In this document: one piece after another, positions 45,155 to 54,192 of the stretch | Layout of the letters: every line of letters starts with the position of its first letter | Numbering within the stretch: the stretch's first letter is position 1 | NCBI GenBank assembly: GCA_963580285.1 | Contig: OY757026.1 | Coordinates: forward strand, 80,641,817-80,705,816 | From: Lucinisca nassula | Lineage: Eukaryota > Mollusca > Bivalvia > Lucinida > Lucinidae | Length of the DNA stretch: 64,000 nucleotides | Direction of reading: 5' to 3' | Translations under genes and position numbers: made by a program | Notes under the pieces: generated by a model | Told to the model about the DNA's origin: nothing | Database searches by the model: none | What the model saw: the letters and a program-made list of their open reading frames with translations, nothing else

Positions 45155-45841
45155 AATTGGTCAGCTCTTCTCTTGTGTCTTTTTGTCTGTCACTATCAAT
45201 TTTATGTGCGTTATCTCGTAGTAAATCTTTAAAATGCATGTACCACTGCGAACGATTAATTTTTTCTGCTTTGTCTGCAGGCAGTGAATCATTTTTAAGT
45301 TCATTTACTATTTTCCATGCAGTTTGTGGATCACTGTCAATGACATTACTTAACATATTTGTTAGATAAACGTTGTATTTTCTCTTTCTGTATTTAACTA
45401 ATTTCTTATATTCTCTAAATTTACTGTAATATCTTATGCGCAGTGCATTATTAAAAAACGTTCTTATTAAATTTATTTTGGCAGATTTCACTTCTCTTAA
45501 TAAACACTTACAATCCTTATCATACCATTTTTTATTATTTTTCCAATTAAATTTCTTCCTAGGCTTAAACGATCGCTTCCTTAAAGATTTATCTCCAGCC
45601 AGTATCAATATATCAGTCAGTTTATTAACTAATGACTGGACCTCTACCCTATCAGATTTAAGCTGTCTTTCTAAATCAGAAATTCTATCTTTTACTTCTG
45701 AAGTAAAAAATGCTTTCTGATATCTGGCCTTAGCCTCATCTGACCATAAAAAATTGTCTTGTAAAGGAACACAACTAATATTGGGGTCATTGCCTTCTAA
45801 TATGTCTTCTAGACTATCCCTGCATATTTTCAACTTAAGAG
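45129..45841 (-). pseudogene. LINE 2 endonuclease end and EN-RT linker
   Basis: Begins with ESFSDHCAITLKLKICRD, which contains the SDH signature of APE-type endonucleases, then a highly basic linker (KPRKKFNWKNNKKWYDKDCK) typical of the DNA/RNA-binding region between EN and RT. It reaches the RT frame near 45,129, where a frameshift occurs. Confidence 0.75.
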
Positions 45842-46180
45842 TTATTGCACAATGATCTGAAAAAGACTCATATCATGTACATGCATACTTAAAATTGAAT
45901 TGGACATTGATCTACTTGTAATAAAGTAATCTATAATACTACTCCCTCTCGTTGTATGGCAAGTATACTGACCACAAAAATCACCTAATGTACTTCCGTT
46001 TAAAATATAAATCTGATTGACCGTACATAAATCAACCAACCACTTACCATACTGATTTACAGTATTGCTATCGCAAGAAACACGCAGAAGAATGAATTCA
46101 TGGTAGTCATCATGGGGTAAAGGTTAATATGGTTCATCTTCTTTGTCTAAACAATCAAGATAGGAAACAAACGAAGTTCG
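45842..46180 (-). pseudogene. LINE 2 APE endonuclease fragment, 5' truncated
   Basis: Encodes NQYGKWLVDLCTVNQIYILN, then TLGDFCGQYTCHTTRGSSIIDYFI. The G-x-(Y/F)-T...G-S-S-x-I-D-Y-F pattern is the strand before the catalytic SDH. The N-terminal catalytic Asn and Glu regions are missing; the element stops near 46,190, where CR1-like DNA begins. Confidence 0.75.
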
Positions 46181-46210
46181 GAGGGCTTACTCAACTTCAA
46201 GTCCTCAGGT

Positions 46211-46513
46211 TTTGTTTGTTTGATTTGAGGTTTAACGTCCCCGTCAACACTGTAAAGGTCATTTTGGAGACGTTGCTTCCAATTTGTGGGACTTTTACCC
46301 GACATTGAGATGAAATGACATCTCAAGCCCTATCGCCCAATAAAACCAAATAGGTTTATTAGCATGGACGGCCCCCACTCGCACCGCGGTTCCTGGACAG
46401 GCTTAGATCCTCTAAGCGGTTTACCAGTACTAGTGTGCGGGCCGGATTCAGTTCTGCGTGGAAGCATCATGCAGCCCATATATTTCTTCAAGCCGCTATT
46501 GGCGGGGGCCGCC
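46211..46513 (-). mobile_element. SINE A with 12-bp TSD
   Basis: Full-length copy in the tail-left orientation. AAGTCCTCAGGT is duplicated exactly at 46,199-46,210 and 46,514-46,525. It inserted just upstream of the 2A-like/PHD coding segment, and its sequence supplies an in-frame ATG at 46,364 that would fuse SINE-derived codons to that segment. Confidence 0.92.
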
Positions 46514-46525
46514 AAGTCCTCAGGT

Positions 46526-46775
46526 GGAACAAATTTGGTCATTCTATTGATCTTGGCCGGAGACATTGAAACTAACCCCGGTCAAAGGTTTCGCTGTGGG
46601 CTGTGCAAAAAATATAGCAAAGGCTCTCAGAAATGGGTAGAATGTGAGGACTGTGAAAAGCGTTTTCATTCCCCGTGTTCTGAATTGGATGAAAACCAAT
46701 TGCTAGAGCTTGAAATCGGAACTGGAACTTGGTATTGCGAAGATTGCAAAGCAGACTGTGGCCTATATATGCAGT
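46526..46775 (+). pseudogene. CR1-like LINE 5' coding end: 2A-like motif and first PHD finger
   Basis: After a hydrophobic LVILLILAG stretch comes GDIETNPGQ (46,559-46,585), a 2A-like peptide whose final Pro is Gln (CAA instead of CCA). 2A peptides cause ribosome skipping between Gly and Pro; losing Pro should abolish it. A PHD-type C4HC3 finger follows: CGLC, CEDC, FHSPC and WYCEDC. 2A-like N-termini and PHD fingers are known in CR1-type and related non-LTR elements. A frameshift near 46,765 disconnects it from the second finger. Confidence 0.78.
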
Positions 46776-47171
46776 GGTGATGTTCTGAATGAACATAAGG
46801 CCGTTCAGTGTGACCAGTGTGAAATGTGGATTCACACTGACTGCGCTTTCCTTTCAGATGCCGAGTATGGCAAACTGGTAAACTCAAGTTGTTCATGGAT
46901 ATGCCCGAAGTGCGAGTTCTTTCATTTTTCTGACTCGTTCTTCAGCGAACCTATAGAACTGGAAGAAAGAAATAAATTTGAACCTCTGTCAAAGGAGAAA
47001 GGATTTAATGACAACATTTATCATGCGGGTAATATTTCTAGAATGCCGGACTTTGATATTTTCTCGCTCCTGGAATGTCGAAAACACAGAACTAGATCTC
47101 ACGGCACCAGGAAAAATGGAAACTTTAAACGTAAATTACGTGCGTTTAAACGAAACAATACTAGACTTAAG
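46710..47171 (+). pseudogene. Second PHD finger and basic tail
   Basis: Encodes CSGDVLNEHKAVQCDQC, MWIHTDC and WICPKC, a complete C4HC3 finger, then FFHFSDSFF and an acidic-to-basic stretch. The tail is strongly basic (RKNGNFKRKLRAFKRNN). The frame is closed by a TGA at 47,172, but the same frame continues without other stops into the Penelope-like RT. Either a CR1-like 5' end was joined to the PLE by insertion, or the PLE captured it; the sequence alone does not decide. Confidence 0.7.
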
Positions 47172-49280
47172 TGACTGTCTATTATATTATTAAATCATGG
47201 ACGCCACTCTATGCTTTCATTTTTAAGTTCATTACCCGTTTCTGTTTTACGTCTTCTGGACACCGAGGCAAATAAATTCTACGATAGTTCTAATCAGTTA
47301 TATGATGCGGCTCTCTTAACTAGAGGCTATACTCAGCATACTCTCCGTCCTTACATTGATTCTGAAATTAATCATAAACGCCATTTCTTCAAAATATCCT
47401 TCATTAATAAGGGTATGGATTTTATAGATTTGCCCAGTATCTTCCGTGAGAGCTCTGTGCTTTCTTCCATTCCTGCTTATTTTCAAAATACTGAAACACC
47501 TATAATTTGCTATAAATATAACAAACCTGTTAGATCTATCATTTTTAATTGTAATAAACTTGTTTTAGATCTTGATATTGATACTAATACTCCTGATTCA
47601 TGTGATTGTAAAAACTGAGTGTATTGCTATCCTGCTGCTGGTCATGTAATTACTGGCAATTTGAAAATTATTCCTGATTCTAGGATAAGGAATATAATTT
47701 CTAAAGGACCGAAATATCGGTTTCCTTCTAAAATTGATTTCAGTTAATGTAGAGATGAAATCGCTGCTTCCTTGAATGAATTTGGTAATCGATGGTGTAA
47801 GCGAGAGTATGTTGAGCATAAAGCCCTTAAGGACTGGAAACTAAGCATTTTAAAACTAGTGAATAAACGCATTTCTTTCTATTCTCAAAATACTAACTTA
47901 TTACCTCCTAAGCCGAAGACGTCTTTACGTCATCTTAAGCTAGGTATTCAAGAATTTCACAAGAAGTTTGTTTTGGCCCCTGCAGACAAGGCCGCTAACA
48001 ACGTCGTCGTTGTGTGACGGCTCCACTATGTTAACACGCTTAAGCAGGAGCTTGGTGGTACTAAGGCCTATGAACTTCAGCCTTTAGCTGAAGAGAGAGT
48101 TATAGTAGATAAACATATTTGTCATTCAGCCACCAAGTTTGCTGTGTGTGTTACCGAAGGCCAAGACAAGCTTCCTACGCTATACTGGTTACCAAAACTT
48201 CATAAAAGACCTTACAAAGCACGGTTTATTGCAAATTCTAGCTCTTGCACTACCACTGAACTTTCTAAATTATTAACTTCCTGTCTTACTGCTATTAAAG
48301 CGCATGTGGTTAAATATTGTGATGAAGTCTTTGAAAGATCAGGAAGAAATCTGTTTTGGTCTATAAAAAATTCAAATGAGGTTTTAAATAAATTGAAATC
48401 CAGACATTTTCGTGCTTCAAGTCTGTCGACTTACGATTTTTCCACTCTTTACACTACGCTTCCTCATAAACTTATAAAAGAAAAGCTTAATGATTTAATT
48501 GAATGGGCTTTTGACAGAGAAGATTCTCTCTATCTTGCATGTAATGTCAGAAATGCATTTTTCACTTCTAAAGAGCATAAGAATTATACACTTTGGTCAT
48601 GTCAGAAAGTGTGTGATGCCCTCACCTTTCTACTTGACAATATTTATATTAGATTCGGTACTAAGTTATTTAGACAAATTGTGGGTATTCCGATGGGTAC
48701 GAATTGCGCACCTCTTGTGGCTGATCTGTTCTTGTATTGTTATGAAAGAGACTTCATGTTGTCGCTTTCCATTGATAACCAATCTGAAATTATTGAAGCT
48801 TTTAGCTCCACTTCTAGATATTTAGATGATTTATTAAACATTGATAATACCTATTTCGATGGTTTGATCAGTCAGATTTACCCCCCAGAACTTCAATTAA
48901 ATAAAGCAAATTCTTCTGATACCGAGGCCCCGTTTTTGGATTTACATCTATCTATTGTAGATGGGTTTGTTTCGTGCAAAATTTATGATAAACGCGATGA
49001 CTTTGATTTTGAGATTGTAAATTTTCCTTTTTTGGATGGTGATGTTCCTCGTGTGCCATCCTATGGCGTTTATATTTCGCAATTAATTCGATTTGCTAGA
49101 GTGTGTAGTCATGTAACTGACTTCAACACTCGTAATAAATTATTAACGGCTAAACTCCTTAATCAGGGTTATCGGTACCATAAACTACGCAAAGCATTTT
49201 CAAAATTTTATAGACGCCATTCTGATTTAATTTCAAAATTCAATATTGGACTTAAATCTCTTCTGCAACAAGGTCTATCG

Positions 49281-49601
49281 GATAATAAAAATAAAAAATG
49301 AGTTCCTTTAAGAGCAATGAAAACATCCATAAGAAAGAAGATGGGTCATACTACGTAGTTTCGGCTAATAAAGCCTCATCAGTGACCCTGTAATGATCCA
49401 GCAACGAAATCCAGAGGAAACATACTGCAATTTTGCGAATTTCGAATAGGCAGTCGATTCAAAGACTGATAACAATCAAAATGGGGTCCAAATAATTAAA
49501 AATCTGTCTAGAATATGAGTCTAAACCAATAATTTATTTCTGATTTCTCAGAATATTTACGCTGATCTCAAAGGACCAAAAGTAAAATATAAACTGCAAC
49601 T
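49281..49601 (-). mobile_element. Element D: hammerhead-bearing insertion inside the PLE ORF
   Basis: A ~321-bp segment separating RT codons LLQQGLS and EPEFYGDL. Its plus-strand left end AATAAAAATAAAAAATGAGT and CCTTTAAGAGCAATGAAAAC matches the end of the 54,500 copy and the fragment at 41,705. On the minus strand it contains GAATCGACTGCCTATTCGAA and a hammerhead. Its length is a multiple of three, so the host frame is unchanged across it. It introduces a premature stop (TGA 49,299). Confidence 0.82.
49343..49388 (-). ncRNA. Hammerhead ribozyme, intact (element D)
   Basis: Minus strand: GGGUCA / CUGAUGA / GGCU-UUAUU-AGCC / GAA / ACUA-CG-UAGU / A / UGACCC. Stem I is six Watson-Crick pairs, stem II four and stem III four; the cleavage-site base after U is A. 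Every conserved core base is present. Sequence outside the core differs from the 28,602 family, so it is a distinct hammerhead lineage. Confidence 0.93.
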
Positions 49602-49837
49602 GAACCCGAATTTTATGGTGACTTAGTATATAAATTCAGAAAAATATATAACCGCAATGACTTCAGCACCCAATTTCGTAAAATCTTTCTTCGATATAAA
49701 AAGATTGGGTACAACATGGATGTTATACGACAGACTGCATGCATGGTAGTTAACCCAATCACGGTTGGCAACTTTGCTTCCCTCTTTAATTGCACGCCGG
49801 TGGGGCAGGCCTCAGATTCTATGACGGCTCCAACGTA

Positions 49838-49957
49838 AAGTAGAAGTAAAACAAAGATCAGGAATTGATACAATTAACTTACTCGATCCATAAAAGACAC
49901 CAAAGGGAAAGAAATACAAACATTAAGCGACCAGACCATAATGGAAACCTAAACAGG
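49838..49957 (-). repeat. Repeat C fragment adjoining the foldback
   Basis: AAAGTAGAAGTAAAACAAAG to ATGGAAACCTAAACA, directly after the PLE stop codon, joined head-on to the next arm. Confidence 0.87.
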
Positions 49958-50548
49958 CTTATTGAGAATTAGAGAGATCTAATTCTTGGTAATGTTGGTT
50001 GGTGCCTGATGCTCTGTCTCTGGTTGGGCCCATCGGAGTCTAACTGTTGGTTTTCTTTTGCTCCAGCATTACAGTGGTTTCTTGCTGTCGAGTCCTCACC
50101 GTTGTCTCACCTCTGTGGTTCTTTGATTTTTTGTGTTCACGGAGACGTTGCACTGATGAGTTAGGAGGCCTTCATGCGGACTGAACAAATTATTTGTCTA
50201 AATCGCGACGGAAGTAAGGGCGAGGATTGTGGCCGCGTAAAATCGATTTAAGCCCCCCCCCCCCCCCCCCCCCCCCAGACTGACCGTTCCAAGGCGGTTC
50301 TTCTGTGGCGATTTATTTATGCTGTTGTTTGTTACTTACTGTGTGTATCACTTGTGTCTTTTAATTTTTGATGGCCATATGGCCATTTTGTGGGAAAGTA
50401 ACTGTCCTTATGGCCTTCCTTTGTTTAGGTTTCCATTATGGTCTGGTCGCTTAATGTTTGTATTTCTTTCCCTTTGGTGTCTTTGATGGGTGGAGTAAGT
50501 TAATTGTATTGATTCCTGATCTTTGTTTTACTTCTACTTTTAAATCTC
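49958..50548 (+). repeat. Repeat C foldback, left arm
   Basis: Starts CTTATTGAGAATTAGAGAGA and ends CTTTGTTTTACTTCTACTTTT. Contains a C homopolymer at 50,251-50,276. It is nearly identical, in inverse, to 50,573-51,134. Confidence 0.9.
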
Positions 50549-50572
50549 CGAATACTGACATGAGAAAAGTAG

Positions 50573-51134
50573 AAGTAAAACAAAGATCAGGAATTGATAC
50601 AATTAACTTACTCCACCCATAAAAGACACCAAAGGGAAAGAAATACAAACAATAAGCGACCAGACCATAATGGAAACCTAAACAAAGGAAGGCCATAAGG
50701 ACAGTTACTTTCCCACAAAATGGCCATATGGCCATCCAAAACCAAAAGACACAAGTGATACACACAGTAAGTAACAAACAACAACATAAATAAATCGCCA
50801 CAGAAGAGCCGCCTTGGAACGGTCAGTGGAAGATTTCCACTGGGGGGCTTAAATCGATTTTACGTGGCCACAATCCTCGCCCTTACTTCCGTCGCGATTT
50901 AGACAAATAATTTGTTCAGTCCGCATGAAGGCCTCCTAACTCATCAGTGCAACATCTCCGTGAACACAAAAATCAAAGAACCACAGAGGTGAGACAACGG
51001 TGAGGACTCGACAGCAAGAAACCACTGAAATGCTGGAGCAAAAGAAAACCAACAGTTAGACTCCGATGAGCCCGACCAGAGACAGAGCATCAGGCACCAA
51101 CCGACATTATCTCTCTAATTTTCAATAAGCCTTT
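50573..51134 (-). repeat. Repeat C foldback, right arm
   Basis: Inverse of the left arm, from AAGTAGAAGTAAAACAAAGA to TCTAATTTTCAATAAGCC. Only ~24 bp (TAAATCTCCGAATACTGACA + TGAG) separate the arms, so the pair could fold into a ~560-bp hairpin. The function of repeat C is unknown: no convincing coding frame, and the ends are not classic TIRs. Confidence 0.9.
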
Positions 51135-51149
51135 ACGTTGAAAGCCGAA

Positions 51150-52215
51150 TTTTGTAAAAGTTTTGAAACCTTGCAGTATTAACATTAACGGTTTAAGAGG
51201 AAAGATACTTGAACTTTTAGCTTTCCTTGAAACTCACCAACCACATATTGTGGCTATTTAGGAAACAATGGTGTGTGATAGCTCAGTGGTTAGTGCACTT
51301 GCCTCTGATGCGATCCCCGGCAGCGGTGTGAAAATTTCGGTGTCGGAACACGCTCCATTGGCATCATTTGCAGGTATGAATGCCATAAAGTGCACCGTCC
51401 TTCGGATCGGGATGTTAACTGGAGCCCAACCCCCCCCACCCACCCACCCCCCTGTGCATGGAGAACCATCCCCTGTGCAGGTTAAAGAACCCTACCGTAA
51501 TTGCATGATTACTGTGTAGGCTTTCATCCTGCAAAACTGGAGTGTATGTAATGTACATCGTCTGTGTCCCCGATGGGGGTAAGGCGAAACCGGACGAAAA
51601 AGAAAGAAAAACAAAGATTGACAGTCCAGTTTTGACTTCGGGGCTTTTCCCTGAAACTTGCGAGTACAGTGTGTACAGAAAAGATAGAAACACTCATGGC
51701 GGCGGGGTGATGTTGCTCGTTCACAGAGACATCTCTCATATGCCATTCATGGAACTGGAAAACGATTCAGAATCTGTTTTGGTTAAGGTTTTTTGCAAAC
51801 AAAACTTCCCACTTTATTGCAAGCTGGTATCGACCACCTAACGACAATGTCGAAAACTTCCAGTTATTTAAAGATCAGCTTGATCGCATTAAGTCTCAAA
51901 ATAAGGGTAAAAACTGCCAGAAGTACATGTCCTAGGTGACTTCAACTTCAGAGAGATTGTTTGGACAGATAGGCACAGCAAACAATGCACGATGCTAGTC
52001 CGTCAGAGGGACAGGTGTTGGTTGACATCATGAATGATCATGGCTTGGAACAGGTTGTTGACTTCCCTACTCGAGATAGAAACACTTTGGATTTGATTCT
52101 TACAACTTTGCCAGGACAGTTTGGGGACATTCAATCCCCAGACAAACTAAGCGATCATGACATTGTCTCTGGATTTTGGAAAATCTTCATACTACCTATA
52201 ATAGAAATCTCATAG
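51150..52215 (+). pseudogene. CR1-like LINE APE endonuclease, interrupted and frameshifted
   Basis: KVLKPCSININGLRGKILEL and HQPHIVAI (stop) ETM open the endonuclease; the catalytic Asn is in SININGLRGK and the Glu in AI-x-ET. SINE E splits the next codon. After it, IDSPVLTSGLFPETCEYSVY and RKDRNTHGGGVMLLVHRDIS continue, then, with frame changes, SWYRPPNDNVENFQLF, LGDFNFREIVWTDRH, and LDLILTTLPGQF..DKLSDHDIV with the SDH signature. Together these are all the main APE motifs in order. It would have nicked target DNA to prime reverse transcription. Confidence 0.87.
51269..51608 (+). mobile_element. SINE E inserted in the CR1-like endonuclease, 6-bp TSD
   Basis: Head GTGTGATAGCTCAGTGGTTAG then CACTTGCCTCTGATGCGATCC is tRNA-like (box A clear; the box B region is shortened). 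The body contains CCGTCCTTCGGATCGGGATG and GTGCAGGTTAAAGAACCCTA; the tail is GAAAAAGAAAGAAA. AAACAA lies at both junctions (51,263-51,268 and 51,609-51,614). Excising one copy restores the codons for E-T-K-I-D. Confidence 0.88.
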
Positions 52216-52221
52216 AAATGT

Positions 52222-52497
52222 GTGTACTTATATCAAAAGGATTACTATGAAACTATGAGAAAGGATGCCCTAAAATTTGCAAGAGAGAAATACTTTAATG
52301 GTCAATCAGACACTCGGTCTGTCCAGGAGAAATTTGATTTGATAAAGTCTTTCATTCAAGCTTCGTCCGAAAATCATATCCCCTCCAAAACTAGCAGGTC
52401 CATATCTTCAATTCCTTGGTTCACACCAGAAATAAGAAGAAAAATTCGTAGGAGAAATAAGATGCTAGGGCAAAAAAGTTGGGAAGTGGTAAACTGA
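52222..52497 (+). pseudogene. CR1-like LINE EN-RT linker
   Basis: Encodes a Lys/Arg-rich segment ending SSIPWFTPEIRRKIRRRNKM. The P-W-F/W...R-R-R-N-K motif sits between endonuclease and RT in CR1/Jockey elements. Frame breaks on both sides. Confidence 0.75.
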
Positions 52498-52589
52498 GAG
52501 CAAAATTTGAAAACTTGAGACGAGAAATTAAAATGACACCAGAAGTCAGCACGAGCTGTATGTAAATAACTTGGTAGGTGATGTAAAGG

Positions 52590-53187
52590 CAAATCCCAGA
52601 GACTTCTACAGATAAATCAATAGCCAGAAGAAAGACAGGCAAGGTATCCCACCCCTTAATAAAAGAGGAGGGAACGGGGTTGCTGAATCGGACTATGAAA
52701 GGGCAGAGGAATTGGTTGGTCAATTCAATGACGCATTTGATAAAACTGAGTTCAACGAGGTTCCATTGACTGGAAGATCGGCCCCTTTCATGGAAAATAT
52801 TGTTGCATCCTCGGCGGAAGTGATCAAATTACTTAAAGGCTTGAACCCTTCTAAAGCCTTAGGGCCTGATGAGCTTCATCCTAGAGTCCTGAAGGAACTA
52901 GAAACCGGGTTAGGTCCTGTTTTTGCTCATCTTTTCCAACAATCTCTCGATACGGGTGAAATTCCCAAAGAATGGGTTGTTCCCATGTTCCCCCAGCTCA
53001 GCACTGCAGAAAGCACCGTTCAATGGCGTTTCAGACCCTTACTGCAAGAACTGACATTTATAAAGAATCGTTCTTCCCCCGAACCATTAGAGATTGGAAT
53101 GCCCTTCCCGATTCGATTATTTCGACAGCTGAAGGTGCTGAGGATTGTGTAGCTAAGTTTACCTCTTTGGTTAGAGCTAGGGACTAA
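52590..53187 (+). pseudogene. CR1-like LINE RT with the catalytic core deleted
   Basis: The fingers region is present: NPSKALGPDELHPRVLKELE and SLDTGEIPKEW. The sequence then jumps, near 52,990, to the extreme C-terminus in another frame: MAFQTLTARTDIYKESFFPR, TIRDWNALPDSII. The motifs carrying the catalytic aspartates (A and the xADD box) are missing, so ~400-500 codons were lost by internal deletion. The element is dead. Confidence 0.85.
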
Positions 53188-53244
53188 CTTCCCATATCAC
53201 AGGTCCTGGTGTATGAATGTCATTTGACGTGTCACCAGTAACAA

Positions 53245-53300
53245 TCTGATTCTGATTCTGAGGCAAGTGCACTAATCCCTGAGCTATCACGCCCCTTTTG
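53245..53300 (-). mobile_element. SINE E head fragment
   Basis: The reverse complement reads GGGGCGTGATAGCTCAGGGA and TTAGTGCACTTGCCTCAG, the tRNA-like head shared with SINE E. Confidence 0.65.
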
Positions 53301-53350
53301 TATATTAAAAAAAGTCATGATAATAATAGTGTTGTGTCTTAAAATATATA

Positions 53351-53695
53351 CAGTCGAACTTCGATGGCTCGAACCCCTTCGGGACCAAAGAAATTTGTTC
53401 GAAACAGCGGTAGTTCGAGCCACTGTTGCATACTGCCAGAAAACATAACGGGGGTATTTTTGGATTTCTTTTCGGTGTTCTGTAACATAAATGTATGCTG
53501 TGTGTACTCATTAGAATCGCCTCATTGAGGCGATTCTAATGAGTACACACAGCATACAGTTGCAAGACAAAAGTCGAAAATCTTAATTATCCCACACTTT
53601 TTCTTATGCAGAGAAATTCCCTAGGGACTCAAATACCGGTTCGACTCAGCCATGGTAAACGAGCCATCGGTGTCCGAGCCATCGAAGTTCGACTG
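53351..53695. mobile_element. Pogo-like MITE
   Basis: The left end CAGTCGAACTTCGATGGCTC is mirrored by GAGCCATCGAAGTTCGACTG at the right; the left flank is TA, but the right flank is TT. Only 345 bp long and non-coding. It encloses a perfect long palindrome, which may be a further insertion. Confidence 0.75.
53493..53557. repeat. Perfect palindrome, 32-bp arms with a 1-base centre
   Basis: GTATGCTGTGTGTACTCATT then AGAATCGCCTCA (53,493-53,524) is repeated exactly in inverse at 53,526-53,557 around a single T. A diverged relative lies at about 60,505-60,560 (GTATGTTGTGTGTACACATT ... GGAACACACTATAC). Confidence 0.9.
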
Positions 53696-53744
53696 TTCTT
53701 ACATATTGAAAAACATATTTAAAAACAAACGAGTCTAAATTTAT

Positions 53745-54190
53745 AAATGTTCAGATTGCGCGGCTCAGAATGCGCGGATGCGCAGTCTGATCTGTGCAGT
53801 TGTTATTTGCACGTGCAATACACATACTATCCAAACAGCGAGAAATTTTCTCACGTCTGCTCTTAAACATAAGGCGTCTCCGCGACGTTTTTAACTTGAT
53901 ATGCAGCTCGGCAGGATTCATAAAAATAGAAGTGTCAGCATCTCAATACCTGCTTAGTTCCATGCAGCGAACAACCACTGATCAGAGTGCGCGATGCGCA
54001 GACTAATCTGCGTTTATTATTCGCAAATGCAAAAAACCTATGCCTGCTTAATCTCAGAAGCCGTTCAAAGGAATAAAGTCTGGTATAGAGCAGCCTTAGT
54101 TATAGGGAACAAAAGCGCTGATCAGAGTGTGCAGATACGCAGGCTGATTTGCGCATTTGTTATTCGGACGTGCAATTTTAGGGTATTCTC
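53745..54190. repeat. Diverged ~150-bp tandem repeat with GCGCGGATGCGCAG words
   Basis: GATTGCGCGGCTCAGAATGC .. GATGCGCAGTCTGATCTGTG recurs as GATCAGAGTGCGCGATGCGC near 53,981 and GATCAGAGTGTGCAGATACG near 54,118, each followed by TTRTTATTYGCA/CGTGCAA. No gene seen. Confidence 0.65.
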
Positions 54191-54192
54191 TT

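Larger units (their letters stand above)
42413..46190 (-). mobile_element. LINE 2: 5'-truncated, frameshifted non-LTR retrotransposon
   Basis: Read on the minus strand: C-terminal half of an APE-type endonuclease, linker, RT, C-terminal zinc-finger-like region, 3' UTR, CAATAAAGATTA then (TTCTA)n tail at 42,413-42,446. Frames shift several times. Repeat C has inserted at 43,097-43,595 between codons of the C-terminal region. Clade unresolved; the domain order and C-terminal Cys region fit the Jockey/CR1-related part of the non-LTR tree. Confidence 0.87.
47175..49838 (+). pseudogene. Naiad-type Penelope-like element RT, interrupted by UGA/UAA codons and an insertion
   Basis: One frame runs from 47,175 to a TAA at 49,836-49,838 except for TGA 47,616, TAA 47,745, TGA 48,015 and an inserted element at 49,281-49,601. 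Order: N-terminal conserved region (MLSFLSSLPVSVLRLL), a CxC motif (SCDCKN, 47,598), AGHVITGNLKII, PADKAANNVVVV, then RT: LYWLPKLHKRPYKARFI, motif A YDFSTLYTTLPH, motif B GIPMGTNCAPLVADLF, motif C SRYLDDLLNID, APFLDLHLSI. The C-terminus (EPEFYGDLVYKF ... GQASDSM) resumes after the insertion in the same frame. No C-terminal GIY-YIG is present. The CxC-plus-RT order is that of the permuted PLE clade called Naiad, whose GIY-YIG is N-terminal; I do not find it here. Confidence 0.82.

Noticed and set aside
49302..49601. SECIS element in the sequence after the RT stop at 49,299
   Set aside because: ATGA occurs more than once, but I could not pair it with the AA loop and GA quartet at proper distances; this stretch is also the inserted element D rather than a native 3' UTR. 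A dedicated SECIS search is needed on intact copies.
43440..51000. CACTGATGAGTTAGGAGGCC in repeat C as a further hammerhead
   Set aside because: The CTGATGA core is present, and a distant GCGAC could pair with GTTGC, but there is no CGAAA partner and no convincing stem II. Kept out of the ribozyme list.
51268..51519. Proline-rich open frames around 51.3-51.7 kb
   Set aside because: They are SINE E sequence read in both directions.
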